A DNA stretch of 64,000 nt from contig NW_022985181.1 in assembly GCF_010093535.1 (NCBI RefSeq), forward strand, positions 857,333 to 921,332, given 5' to 3'. How positions within the stretch are numbered: the first letter of the stretch is position 1; each line of letters opens with the position of its first letter. A model generated the notes under the pieces. It was not told the DNA's origin and searched no databases. It saw nothing but the letters and a program-made list of their open reading frames with translations. The stretch comes from Lindgomyces ingoldianus (lineage: Eukaryota > Ascomycota > Dothideomycetes > Pleosporales > Lindgomycetaceae). Shown piece after piece: positions 24,046 through 37,400 of the stretch. Position numbers and translations under genes: made by a program.

Positions 24046-24379
24046 TATGTTATATGTAAGTTTAATCCTTTTACTATTAAACTTAATAAGCTGCTTTTTT
24101 ACTAGAATAGTTTTACTTTTTATATAAAACTTTACTTTTTATAGTTTTTTTTTTCTTTTTACATAAAATTTTTTATTATAATGCTTAAAGTGTTATTTAT
24201 TTATAAGCTAGTAATACTAAAAGTGTGCTTTTCTTTATTAGTAATTAAAAAGTAAAGGTTATATAAAAAAAACATACATGCGCAGCTTTTCTTTATAGTA
24301 ATTATAGTATGTCTTAAACTAATATAGTTCTAATTTAGCAGCTTTATATAAGAGTTGTACAACCTAGAGTATTGTATTT

Positions 24380-24960
24380 AGTAGAAAGCTCTAGCGCATC
24401 TTCTTTAGTAGCTTTATGTACAGTGTGCGCATAAGCTTATTTATTAATTAGATGTATACTTATGTAATATTACATAGTTTAAAATGTCTTCTATACATAG
24501 CTTTTACGCTTACTTTTATAGCTAAAAGTAGTCTTTAGCTTATTCTCTAGATAGTTAGTAATTAGGTAAAAAATTCTTTTTTTGCTTTATCTAAATAGCT
24601 AGTAAACACTAGGCAGGATTTCTTATATAGTTAAGTTGTTTTACCTTTTACTTCTTATATAAAGTAAAGATTAAAAATTTAACTTTTATACTTTATTAAG
24701 TTATACACTATAACCTTAAAAGTGCTATTAGTAATTAAGGTGTCTATTTTTATATAGTCTAATTCCTTAAATAGTTTTTTAGGTGTAGTAATTACACTAT
24801 CTGTATAAAGCTTAATAAATAAAGCCTAATTATTCTTTTTTTTCTAGTTTAAAAATACCTAGTCTAGACTTTATGCAGGTTTTCTTTACTTTTTACTTCT
24901 TCTAGTATTTATATCTTCCTTTTGCACTAGTGCAGCATTGCTATCCTAAGGGGCTTAGTC
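24380..24960 (-). pseudogene. copia-1 reverse transcriptase segment, degenerate
   Basis: The minus-strand frame contains EVKGKTT at 24634-24654 inside a stretch resembling the fungal copia pattern (RIFNSRFVDEVK..., SPTIQR.SQR). Observed here as IFNLYFI-stop-EVKGKTT and later IS-stop-RLLLAI. Arg, Gln and Trp codons have become stops or Cys/Lys, as expected from RIP. Borders are approximate. Confidence 0.65.
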
Positions 24961-25054
24961 TATAGTAGGCTTTAGTTCTGCCTTTATAATATTTTTATAA
25001 GGCTGTTCTTTTTTTCTTTTGTTTAAAGAATTTTTTTATATAGAGATTAGTTTA

Positions 25055-26894
25055 ACATGGTCCACAAGCGAATGTTCAACACAAGCGAGTGTTCTGCCCC
25101 ACCACTAAATTTAACTTTAAAGACTATTAATTTAACAACGCAAAAATATACTATATAAAATAAACTACTATAAGATTATTTAATATCCTTGCATGTACAA
25201 GAGTTATGCCTAGGCTTATTACAGCGCTTGCAGCGCTGTGCGCGCACTGCGCTGCTTTTAGCAGTTAACTCCTCCTAAGGCATTTTGCTACTTCCTGCTA
25301 TACTAGTAAGCTTCTAAGTACTTAACTTAAAGCCCTAATAACCTGTTAGAGTTTCTTTTTTCTAAATTTACTTTTTTTTACGCTGCTTACGCTTTGTGGC
25401 TGCCTTACAGGCCCTCTCTAGAGCAGCTGCTTAATTATGCTATAGAACAGCAACATAAGCTATCTTAGTAGCGCCCTTACTTAGCTGCTTTGCTAGATTA
25501 AGCATAGTAAAAAAAAAAAAATTCTAATGCCTTTAAATCTAATTATATAGTAGAGTTAACTAAGCCTTAACTTTATAAGAATTACTAGGTGTTTAAGCCT
25601 CCTAGGCAGTATTTAGTAGTAGAGTAGCTAGCTAATTAGGTAGCTGTATATTAAGCTTTAAGAGCACTAGCTCTAGGTTAAATAGGACTAGTCCTGTAGC
25701 TCTAAAGCCTGCGTAGATATTATCTATTGTAATTAAGCAACTAAATGCTGCTTTAAAGGCTAGTAGAAAGGTTAGCTTATTAATATAGTTAATCTAGTAG
25801 CAGATTAACTAGCTAATCTTAGTACTGTACACGCGCTTTAACAGCAAAAAGCAGCTAACATTAAGCAGCTGTAGAATATGTGACGCGTGTGCTAGCATAC
25901 AGAGCGCTATAATACGCCTCTGCTTACAGAGCTCTAGAAATTTAACAAAGTAATAGCTCTTATAGCTATTAAAAATAAGCAGCTGCTATAAGCCTACTAA
26001 GTAATCTTTTATGTGCAGATTAAAGTGCTCTAGCTATGTAATTTTATGTTTATTAGTTATCTAGCTGTTGTTACTAACACTAATAGCCTAGTCCTTTAGT
26101 ATATCCTTATTTTTATACTAGGCAGATAGGTAATGCTTGCCTTTAAAAATTATGTACAAAGGTATTGCCTACTTATCTGCGTTAATGCCTGTAATAACTG
26201 TCACTTATTTACAGTCACCTAGCTGTATAGCCTTTAGCTAATTATGTCTATCTGTGCCTATAACAACTATTTAGCTTAATATAACCCCTATTTAAAAGCC
26301 TGTCTTATTAAAATTATATGTGTCCTAATCTATAATACTGTACTTTAATTATGTAGCCTTTATAAGCTTAAACTACTTACTTATAATTGCTAGATCTTTG
26401 TATTTTACTTATTAGTAATTATATAGTTAGCTAAGGTAGGTTTTAACTGCTAGCGTACGCGCAACAAAGTTAGATAGCTAGTTAATACCTGCTAGTAGAG
26501 CGCTGCGCTTAGTAAGAAGCTTATTAGCCATCTCTTATACAGCACCTAGAGTAGGCGCAAATCCTTAGGAATCTAGATTAAGTATATGCTTAATAATTAC
26601 CTCCTCTTCTAGCTTTGTAAGCTTTTTGTTGTTAGCTGTACAGTCACGTTGCATAGTCATCCCTGCGCGTTGTTAGCAGAGAGCCATTTAATTAACATTA
26701 TAGAGTGCTGCAGCGCGCCTTTTAGTTAAAAACATGTCTCTATTAAGAGCTTAAATAGCTAGGTTAATTCTAGCCTCTTTTAAAGATAATTAATTGTATA
26801 GTTGTTAATGCATCGCAGTTAGTAGTAGGTTAGCTGCGTTTTGGTGGTGGGGCAGAACACTCGCTTGTGTTGAACATTCGCTTGTGGACCATGT
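25055..26894 (-). mobile_element. pogo-like family C, full length (1840 bp), minus copy
   Basis: TA-flanked inverted repeats of about 50 bp (ACATGGTCCACAAGCG...) at both ends. On the minus strand the C-terminal part near 25190-25250 reads RCKRCNKPRHNSCTC, a CCHC-type zinc knuckle known from some fungal pogo transposases. The length is identical to the copy at 30956-32795. The interior is RIP-mutated and the ends intact. Confidence 0.88.
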
Positions 26895-27189
26895 TATCTA
26901 GGTTATCTATTATAAGTAAGTTGTCTTTTTTTTTCTTTATAGTACAGTTTAACCTGTGTACATTAAAGCTTTAGTAGGCTATTCTTCCTCTTAATAATAA
27001 TGTCTCTCTTTTTAATACTTTTAATCTTATATAGGCTAGTTTAGCCTTTCTTCTCCCTCTATGCTATAATCTCTAAGCTAAAAAAAAAGTTAAGAACTTT
27101 ATGTGTTATAAAGCTATTATAAGTGTTAATTATATAATTAATGTTTACTTTTATATAGTCTTTTTAAAGTATTTTTATTACTTTTTATA

Positions 27190-28289
27190 ACGTACTTCAC
27201 AGGCGAGTTGCTCACACACCTAAGTCGCTTACTTTTGCTAAGACCCTACTAAACCACCCTTCCTACACTAATGCATTCCCTACAACACTACTTAGACGCG
27301 CTAAAAGAACATTAGATACAGCTTACGCTCTAAGCTTTTAAATAAGACATAAAACTCTTAAAGAAATGTGCTGTAGCTATATGTAGAGTCTTATAAAAGA
27401 CAACAAATAACTATAGCGCTAGACAACCTTTACAAGCTAATTCTATAGCTAAATTATAGAGGCTAGGCAATAAAAAGGAGTAGGTAATTATTAAGACTAT
27501 ACTTAAGCTATATGCGCAAGGAATTTCCCCTTAGATAGCATTTATAGCTAATATAGCTAATTCTTTGCACGCTAAGCGTAATCTAGGCTATATTTACATA
27601 AACTAGCCTAGTACATTTGTAAAGCGTTATTTAGAGCTTAAAGTAATGTTTAAGTGTAAGTATAACTATAAGAGAGCCCTCTATAAGAGTCCTAGGGTAA
27701 TTTAGAGCAGGTTTAGCCTTGTAGAGAATATTAAAGCTAAGTATAGCATCTAGGATAATAACATGTACAACTTTAGTAAGACAGGGTTTATAATTAGCTA
27801 AATATCTTTTAACTATACTTGCGCTTAAAACTTTACTTTAAGCTCTAAATAACACTTTATAAATGTACTAGGCTAGTTTATATAAACATAGCCTAGATTA
27901 CGCTTAGCACGCAAAGAATTAGCTATATTAGCTATAAATGCTATCTAAGAGGAAATTCCTTATGCATATAGCTTAAGTATAGTCTTAACAATTACCTGCT
28001 CCTTTTTATTGCCTAGCCTTTGTAATTTAGCTGTAGAATTAGCTTGTAAAGGTTGCCTAGTGCTATAGTTATTTATTATCTTTTATAAAACCTTACACAT
28101 AGCTATAGCATATTTCTTTAAGAGTTTTATGTCTTGTTTAAAAGCTTAAAGCGTAAGCTGTATCTAATGTTCTTTTAGCACGTCTAAGTAGTGTTGTAGG
28201 GAATGCATTAGTGTAGGAAGAGTAGTTTAGTAGGGTCTTAGCAAAAGTAAGCAACTTAGGTGTGTAAGCAACTTGCCTGTAAAGTACGT
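27190..28289. mobile_element. Foldback element of family A, copy 2 (1100 bp)
   Basis: TA-flanked family A ends. Two long arms are inverted copies of the transposon 5' region, separated by an asymmetric central stretch (about 27640-27820). Less mutated than copy 1. Inserted in copia-1. Confidence 0.85.
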
Positions 28290-28660
28290 TATAGCACTTG
28301 CTTATGCAATAATGTTTAGTAATAGTAAAAAGTTTAAGTTAATTCTTAGGTATGCTCTAAAAACTAGCAGCGTAGGTACTAGACTGTGTAGGCTAGCTAT
28401 GTTGTTTAGAGCCTTAACTGCTATTTATAAGGTAGCCTTATTATCTATACAGTTACCTAGCTTAGTCTTTAAGATGTTAAACACTTATTAGAGAGGTGTA
28501 TGCGCACACTTAACCTTTCTAACGACCTAATATGCTTTTATAGGCATCTACCTATATGTAGCTTCTATAATCTTTATATAAGCTTAAAAATCCTTTAAAG
28601 TAAAGTTTATACTAGAGTTATGCATAATATAGTCTAAGGGTTTTTAATAGGTCTTAATCT
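28290..28660 (-). pseudogene. copia-1 integrase segment, degenerate
   Basis: The minus-strand frame reads IAVKALNNIASLHSLVPTLL followed by VFRAYLRIN (LVPTLLVF at 28359-28382). This corresponds to the well-conserved 'LVPTLLVFGAYPRM' region downstream of the integrase core in a large group of fungal copia-type polyproteins. Adjacent codons carry RIP stops. Confidence 0.7.
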
Positions 28661-30397
28661 AGCATTTGCATAGTGCATTCTAGGTATTTTATGTAGACAT
28701 AGATTTTAGGAATATAGCAGCCTAAAATAATATATCTACATTAATAATATATAAAACATCTCTATTATTAATTTATATAACATTAATAATAACTTTATAG
28801 TTAAAGTAAGTGTTATTTTTAATTATAAACTTAAATTTTTATAAAGCCTAGTTATATAATTAGTAGAGGTAGCAGAACTTCTTAATCTCTTCTAGCACTA
28901 CAGCATTAATGTTGTAGCTAGCGCTAGTTAGCATCTTCTAGAGTTTCTTTATGTAGGGGTGTCTAAATTAGCAGTAGAGGCAGTAGAGTTCTAATTTAGT
29001 AAAGAAAGATATAAATTTCTTTTTACTAATATTAAAAAAAATGTGTTCTTATTTTTATATAATAAGTATAGTAGTTTTATCTTTATATATAATAATATTT
29101 AAAATATTATTAAAGTATGCCCTAAGTTAGTTAGCATTTACTAGTAATAGTAAAAATAGTGTTAAAGTTTCTAAAATGTAGTATATAACTAGACTAATTA
29201 GGTTCTAGATTTATATAGTACTAATTAATCTTTTTAGTGTCTAGCTTTTAAAGCTAATATTTATTTAGCTAAGTGTTTAATTAATTTTTATATATAAGTT
29301 CTCTTATATGTATACCTTAAGTTAAGACTTGCTAATAGTAGAGATCTTTACTGCGCCTATGTCTTATAGTTTACCTTAGTATACTATATAGTATTAGTTA
29401 TTAAAGATAAACTGCTTAGCATACTTTTTAGGTTTAATACTATAGATGTTCTTTTCTATTACATATTGTAAATAGGCAGTAGAGGTAAGATAGTTAATAG
29501 CTTTTTTAGTATTTTTACTTTTCTATTTTATTTTCTTTATATTATGCAAATTATTTTTTTTCTTAAAGTAACTTTTAAAGTTTTAAATATATAAAGTAAT
29601 AGCTTTATATAATAAAGTCTTATTATAAAAATTTTTATATAAGGTAACATACTAGTTCTTTACTTATATATAGTTATTATAAAAGTAGTTTAATAACTAA
29701 TATTTTTTATAGTAAATAAAGCACTTTTTTATCTACATATAGTTGTCTCTAGATTATAGCCTAAACCTAAATAAAAGTCTTCTACATTATCCTCTTCTAC
29801 GCAGAGGGAAGCTTTCTTTTTATTATGTAGACTTTTGTTATGCAGAGTTATATTAGTAGTTTATATAGTATGAATTAGGCAGTTTCTAGAGGTATTAGTT
29901 TACTTTTTAGTTTATAGTAACTTAAAGTAATGCTTATAAGTTACTAAATAAGGCTTTACATAAAAGCTTAATAGTAAACATAGCATGTTTTAGTTCTAGT
30001 TATTCTTAATAAGCTTATATAATAGTAGTGTGCAGTAGAACATTCTTTTAGAATTTTATTTTTAGTGCCTTTTATATAAGTGTAAGCTTATTAATTATTA
30101 TTTTAAAAACTTTATATAAATTTTTATTAAAGTTCTTTTATTAGTATTATATAAAAGTTATTATTATTTAGTTTATTTAGTACTAGCTATAGTTTACATT
30201 AGTGTTAAAGTAACTACTTAAAGTGTTATATAAATGCTTCTAGTTATATCTAAAGCTTATGTTATACATATAGTATATATTTACCTAACCTTTTAGAATA
30301 TCTAGAAAGATGTTTACATACTAAGTTTCTTAAATATTTAGCTATTAATATAAATTAATAAAATTTTTTATTTTATTTATAAAAATATTATATAGTT
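28661..30397 (-). other. copia-1 upstream pol/gag region, AT-rich, unreadable
   Basis: The position implies gag and protease on the minus strand, but TpA saturation leaves no motif. The right edge is the assembly gap. Confidence 0.45.
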
Positions 30398-30607
30398 NNN
30401 NNNNNNNNNNNNNNNNNNNNNNNNNNNNNNNNNNNNNNNNNNNNNNNNNNNNNNNNNNNNNNNNNNNNNNNNNNNNNNNNNNNNNNNNNNNNNNNNNNNN
30501 NNNNNNNNNNNNNNNNNNNNNNNNNNNNNNNNNNNNNNNNNNNNNNNNNNNNNNNNNNNNNNNNNNNNNNNNNNNNNNNNNNNNNNNNNNNNNNNNNNNN
30601 NNNNNNN
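30398..30607. other. Assembly gap (210 N)
   Basis: A run of N in AT-rich repeat DNA. The true length is unknown. Confidence 0.99.
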
Positions 30608-30955
30608 TTTTTTAGTATAATTACTTTTTTTTATGCTATATTATATAGCTTCTAGGCTTAAGTACCTTTAGTGCCTAGCTATAGTGTAATTTCTTTATTC
30701 TTTAGCACTTATATAAGCTCTCTTTTAAATGTATAGCTAAGTGCTAAAAAGTTTTATAGTATTTATTTTTTAAAATTTTTTATATATAAACTTAGAAAAG
30801 TAGCGCTCTTTTAAGTTATTATATATAAATTAGTAATTATATAACTTATATATAATTAAGTTTATAAGCTTATTAAAGCTTTTAACATGTTAATTTTATT
30901 ATTCTAGTACTTTAGGCTAGTTTTATTTTATAGTGTTGCCTCTAATATCTCTATA

Positions 30956-32795
30956 ACATGGTCTACAAGCGAATGTTCAACACAACTAAGTGTTCCGCCC
31001 CACTACTAAAACGCAGCTAACCTACTACTAACCGCGATGCATTAACAACTATATAATTAATTATTTTTAAAAGAGGCTAGAATTAACCTAGCTATTTAAG
31101 CTCTTAATAGAGACATGTGTTTAACTAAGAGGCGCGCTGCAGCACTTTATAATGTTAATTAAATAGCTCTTTGCTAACAACGCGCAGGAATAACTATGTA
31201 ACACAACTGTACAGCTAACAACAAGAAGCTTATAAAGCTAGAAAAGAAGGTAATTATTAAGCATATACTTAATCTAAATTCCTAAGGATTTGCGCCTACT
31301 CTAGGTGCTGTATAAAAGATAGCTAACAAGCTTCTTACTAAGCGCAGCGCTCTACTAGCAGGTATTAACTAGCTATCTAACTTTGTTGCGCGTACACTAG
31401 TAGTTAAAACTTACCTTAGCTAACTATATAATTACTAATAAGCAAAATGCAAAGATTTAGTGATTATAAGTAAGTAGTTTAAGCTTATAAAGGCTACATA
31501 ATTAAAGTATAGCATTATAGATTAGGACACATATAATTTTAATAAGACAGGCTTTTAAATAGGGGTTATATTAAGCTAAATAGTTGTTACAGGCATAGAT
31601 AGACATAATTAGCTAAAGGCTATACAGCTAGGCAATTGTAAATAGGTAACAGTTATTACAGGCATTAACACAGATAAGTAGGCAATACCTTTATACATAA
31701 TCTTTAAAGGCAAGCATCACCTATCTGCCTAGTATAAGAATAAGAATATACTAAAGGACTAGGCTATTAGTGTTAGTAATAACAGCTAGACAACTAATAA
31801 ACATAAAATTACATAGCTAGAGCACTTTAATCTGCATATAAAAAATTACTTAGTAAGCTTATAGCAGCTACTTATTCTTAATAGCTATAAGAGCTATTAC
31901 TTTGTTAAATTCCTAGAGCTCTGTAAGCAGAGGCGTATTATAGCGCTCTATATGCTAGCACACGCGTCACATATTCTACAGCTGCTTAATGTTAGGTGCT
32001 TTTTACTGTTAAAGCGCGCGTACAGTACTAAAATTAGCTAGTTAATCTGCTACTAAATTAACTATATTAATAAGCTAACCTTTTTACTAGCCTTTAAAGC
32101 AGCATTTAGTTGCTTAATTATAATAGATAATATCTACGCAGGCTTTAAAGCTACAGGACTAGTCCTATTTAACCTAGAGCTAGTGCTCTTAAAGCTTAAT
32201 ATACAGCTACCTAATTAGCTAGCTACTCTACTACTAAATACTGCCTAGGAGGCTTAAACACCTAGTAATCTTTATAAAGTTAAGGCTTAGTTAACTCTAC
32301 TATATAATTAGATTTAAAGGTATTAAAATTATTTTTTTTTTACTATGCTTAATCTAGCAAAGCAGCTAAGTAAGGGCGCTACTAAGATAGCTTATGTTGC
32401 TGTTCTACAGCACAATTAAGCAGCTGCCCTAGAGAGGGCCTATAAGGCAGCTACAAAGCACAAGCAGTGTAAAAAAAAGTAAATTTAGAAAGGAAGAACT
32501 CTAATAAGTTATTAGGGCTTTAAGTTAAGTACTTAGAAGCTTACTAGTATAGTAGAAGGTAGTAAAATGCCTTAGAAGGAGTTAACTACTAAAAGCAGCG
32601 TAGCGCGCGCATAGCGCTGCAAGCGCTGCAACAAGCCTAGGCATAACTTTTATACATGCAAGGATATTAAATAATTCTATAGTAGTTTATTTTATATAGT
32701 ATATTTTTGCGTTGTTAAATTAATAGTCTTTAAAGTTAAATTTAGTGGTGGGGCGGAACACTCGCTTGTGTTGAACATTCGCTTGTGGACCATGT
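30956..32795 (+). mobile_element. pogo-like family C, full length (1840 bp), plus copy
   Basis: TA-flanked family C ends. The plus-strand translation follows a Fot1/pogo DDE transposase: YNFNKTG near 31527 (family YNFDETG), TNKHKITxLEHFNLHIKN near 31795-31850, LLILNSYKSY near 31868 (family LDGHxSH), LLNVRCFLLLKRAYS near 31980-32025, and a C-terminal zinc-knuckle region near 32600. Both visible acidic catalytic residues are lost. The left terminal repeat carries more RIP changes than the right one. It lies in opposite orientation to the copy at 25055. Confidence 0.9.
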
Positions 32796-32930
32796 TATCC
32801 TTTATAAGTTATTTATATAATAAGAATTATTTTTTATTCTTTTTATTATTACATAAAGTTATTAGTTACTAGTAAAATTTTATTATAATAGTATAGTTAA
32901 TTACTTTTTTAGTAAATTACATAGGTACTG

Positions 32931-33162
32931 CTATTGTCTAGCTGCTAGGTTGTACAGCTTTAATAGCTTTAGTGTGCGCCTTATACTATCTCCTTCTTAC
33001 TTTATATAGTAGCAGAGCTTACTATATAATGTAAAGAATTAATCTACTATTATCTAGCTACTAAGTTATATAGCTTTAATAGCTTTAGTGTGTGTTTTAC
33101 ACTATCTTCTTTTTACTTTATATAGTAGTAGAGCTTACTATATAATATAAAAAATTAATCTA
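32931..33162. repeat. 116-bp tandem duplication in the copia-1 leader
   Basis: Two units (32931-33046 and 33047-33162) differ mainly by C-to-T or G-to-A. By orientation they lie between the copia-1 5' LTR and gag, so this is untranslated leader DNA. Confidence 0.75.
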
Positions 33163-33262
33163 CTATTCTAAAAAATAGGTAACTAAATAAAGTACCTTAT
33201 AAAGTGTAAGTGCTTTGTTGTTACTCTTTTTAAACAATAAGTAATAAAATAAAGTACTTTAT

Positions 33263-33879
33263 TGTTACAATCCTTGCTTCGTGGAAGCACTCGGGTCTTA
33301 TGATATTCCAAGGGGGGGAGTTGGACAGGTAGTAGAGGCCAACTAGTAGGGTGTACAGTCCTACGTACAGGCTATTAGGCTATTAGAGGAGAGTAGGGTG
33401 ACTAGATTGTGGTTTGCCCTATGTGCAGCAGTAGGGAGGCTAGGGTTAAACAGTCCTGTTAGACAGGATTAGAGGTATATATAGTGTAAGATATATAAAT
33501 AGTATTATAGCTCTTTAAAAAGCTAAATGCTACTTAGTTTATATAAAAAATAGACTAAATGTTAAACACACTTTTTAAAGGTTATTTAATATAGGAACTA
33601 TATACATGTGCTAGGTGTGCTAAGACAAGCTTAAGTAAGTTCCTTAAGTTTAGCTATGCTAGCTGCACTGCTAACTTCTTTAGACTTACTAAACTTACTA
33701 AGGCTTACTTTAGGGCTTGTATCCTGCCTTCTTATTAGATAACGCATTCCTCTGTTATTGCAGGCAGCTGCGCTGCCTCTGTGTCCTCTAACTAGTTAAT
33801 AAGCAGGCCCTGTCCTAATCTAGCTAGATTGTGGAGCACTGCTAGTAGAGTTACGCTAGTCTAACTGTAGACTGTAACA
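33263..33879 (-). repeat. gypsy-2 LTR, 3' copy (617 bp)
   Basis: The outer (left) 80 bp retain CTTCGTGGAAGCACTCGG, whereas the inner LTR shows T/A at the same sites. Confidence 0.92.
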
Positions 33880-34439
33880 CGCTGCCCCTTCTCTCTAGCA
33901 GCGTTCTTACTGCTCTGCTTACATAACTATGTTAGTAAAAGTTTATTTATAAAGTAAGTGCTTACCTACTAGAAGGCATTTTTAACATCTATTTTTTTAT
34001 ACTAAATAGCTTGTTAGTCTTGTTTATTCTGCTATCTTTATATTACTCTTTATTTTAATTCTTTTTACTAGATAAAGATAAGGCCCTACAGCACTTACTA
34101 ACCTTTAGGGTTATTATATATGTTAATGTTGTCCTTAGATAGATATATTAAGTGTATAAAAAAAATAATAAGTGTAATACTTTTATGTCTAACACTATAT
34201 AAAAGCGCTTAAAAAAAAAGAGAGAAAGACTTTTTTATTCTACTAAAGCTTCTTAAGCTAGAGACTATGCGCTGTTAGATAAATAACTAGTTTAAAATTA
34301 TAAGCAACTTTGCTTATAAAAGAAGATGTTATAACAGAGTTAAAAGACTTTAGAGGTAAAAGATAAGAAGTGTTCTAAATAAGATTATATCTAAAAATTA
34401 TTAAATTTACTAGAGGCTTATTATGCAAAGTACTTAAAA

Positions 34440-37400
34440 GAAGACCTTTCTTTTTTAGACAAGATAAAAGCTTTTAAGGCTAAAGTAAAGGGCTATTTTT
34501 TTTCTTAGCCTTTATTAGCTAGGACTTGTCTCTAAAGGCTGCTGCTATCTAGTAATAACATAGCTGTTCTTTTTAATATAGGTGCTTTATTACTTAGCTA
34601 GTTTCTTTTAGACAAGCCTAAAGGTACCTTTATACTAACAGCTGCGCATTCCTTCGGTTCTTAGCTAGTTTTTATGTGTTTTTACTAGTAAGCTACTTTT
34701 TTTATTTTACTAAAAATTCTTTTTAGTTTTTTTAATTACTAATAATGTGTTTAACTTTATATTCTGTTTTCTTATCTTTTTATCTTTATATAGATAAAAG
34801 AATTTCTTTAAGTGCCTTTTCTAATCTAAAGATATAGAACTATAGATGTATCTTTATATGCAAGGGAAGCTTAAGCTTATAGTTGTCTTATTAGGTTTAT
34901 AAGACTTTATATAGTTTTTTTTTTTTTTTGCTAGCTTTCTAGAGGGTCTAGGTATCTTAAGGTTTTTTATGTTAAAGTACACATAATCTTCTAGGTAGAC
35001 TTTTAGTCCTAGTTACTATAATTTATTTACTTATTTCTTTATTATTTCTTTGCTAGACCTAGCTTCTATAGCTAACCTTTTATATATCTGCTATAGGTTT
35101 GTTAGCTAATCTATTAATTTCTATAAGTTTATAAGTTAGTTTTCTTATAGCGTAAAGTAAGAGTTGTACCTAAAGTTAGCTTTATATAGTGTTTTCTTTA
35201 TTATAGCTAATTCTATGTTGTTAATAGCTAGCTGTGCTATTAAAAGCTATGCTACTTAATTATTTTATGTATAAAATATATACTTTTTTAGATACTTTTT
35301 TATTTCTGCATTTACTCTTTTAGTTTAACTGTCTGTTTATAGGTAATAAGCAGTTAATAGCTTATATGTTATACTAAAGTGCCTTATTACTACTTTTTAA
35401 AAGCTGCTAGTAAACAGTTTATCTTAGTTAAAAATAATAATTTTAAAGTATTTATATACTAATATTATATTTTATTTTAATTTATAAATAAATTTTTTAG
35501 CTATTATTGTTTTTTTTAAAGGCTAAGTATATAAATATTTAGTAGTTTTATTTAGAGCTACTGTAATTATGTTGCACATTCTGTCTATTCTTAGTTCTTT
35601 AGATAGAGGTAATTCTGTAATAAAGTCTATTATAATTATTATTTATAGTAGCTTTAGTGCTTTAATTAGTTAAAAGTACCTATAAGCCTTATGCCTTTAT
35701 AAGTTATTTCTATTATAGGTGTTACATTCTCTAAGTACTTCTATACACAGCTGCTTAACTTTTAGTATTTATTATAGTATAGCAACTCTTAACTTCTTTT
35801 AAAGGGTGCCTATTTCTAGGTGTTTAAACATTAGAAAGTTATAATATTTTTAGATTAAATTTTTTTATTTTTGTTTATTTATAGTAAGCATGTAGAGTTC
35901 TTTTATAAGTTAAGGCTTGTTATAGATCTATTCTTTATTAGTTTTCTTAAAAAGTGTAAACTTTTTAGTTTTTTTTTTTTCTTTATTAAAGTAATCTAGC
36001 CTTTAGCTAAGAGCGTTAGCCTGCTAATTCTGCGTCCCTAAGACATGCTTAATAATGCAGTTAAACTGCGCAAGCTCTATTGCCTATTTTATGTGCATTA
36101 GTAACAGTTTTTTTACTGTTAAAAATGTAACTAAATTTATGTAGTCTGTTATAATGTAGAAGGGTTTTGCTATCCTGTGTAACTCTGTAGCTTATACTTT
36201 TACAGCATTTAATATTGCTTTTAATTCTTTATTAGGTATACTATAGCCTGCCTTAGGTCCTAAGAACTTAGCAGAGTAGTATGCTACTAGTTGCTATTTT
36301 TTGTTATCCTGTTTTTAATAAAGCGCGGCTCTACTAGCTCCTAGGGATGCGTCTGTATAGATCTTAGTATCTAACTATAGGTTGTACATTTTTAGCACTA
36401 GTTTAGCTGTTATAGCTTACTTTAAGGCTATAAATGCTTTGTTTATTTCTAAGGTCTAAACAAATTTTACTATAGCCTGTTCCTTAGTTATAGCATTTGT
36501 TAATAGTATAGTAATTTTAGAGTAGTTTCTAATTATTTGTCTAACATAGCTTAATAGTCTTAGAAATCCTTTTACTTCTTTAACTATTATAGGCTCTAGC
36601 TACTTAAGTACCTTCTATACTTTAGCTAGGTTAATTTTTATTTCTTTTTTATTAATTATAAATCCTAGATATTCTATTTCTGTAATGTAAAATTTACATT
36701 TAAAGAGCTATAGGTAGAGTCTGTACTTTTTAAGCTGTTCTAAGACTTTTTGTACCTTCTGTACATAGTCTTCTAGAGTATCTTTTAAGTAGATAAGGAC
36801 GTTATCTAGATATACTAGAGTAAAGACATTAAGGTATAAGTTAAGGGCTATATTAATAATTTACTAGAATGTTGCTAGGGCATTAGTTAGGCTAAACAGC
36901 ATTACTAGTAGTTTATAAAGTCTTTACAAGGTTTTAAACACTGTAAGCTACTTATCTTTTTCTTTTATTTTTATCTTATTAAATCTATCTTATATGTTAA
37001 ACTTTGTAAAGTACTAGGTTTCTTTTAATTAGTTTATAATGTCTTATATAATTAGTAAAGGGAATTAGTTTTAAATTATGTTGTTATTTAAAGTTCTATA
37101 GTTCTAATAAACTTAGATTTTTTTTTCTTTCTTTTTTGCAAAAACCACAGCTAAGGCAACTAGGCTATAGCTTTTCTAGATGTGGCTTTAGGCTAGCATT
37201 TAGTTAACATATTCCTGTAAAGCCTTTTTTTATGTCCTTGTTAGAGGACAAAGCTTATAAGTTTTTAGGTTATAATCTTTTATTAAATTAATTACATAAT
37301 TCTAAGGCTAGTGTAGTAGTAGCTCTTTTAGGTCTTTTAGTGTTTTAAACATATCCTTATAATCTTTATATTTAGCTAGAATGCTGCTTTCTTTTTAGAT

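Noticed and set aside
28273..28491. 72-codon plus-strand open frame
   Set aside because: Antisense to the copia-1 integrase segment, which is the recognisable reading on the minus strand, and it starts inside a foldback end.
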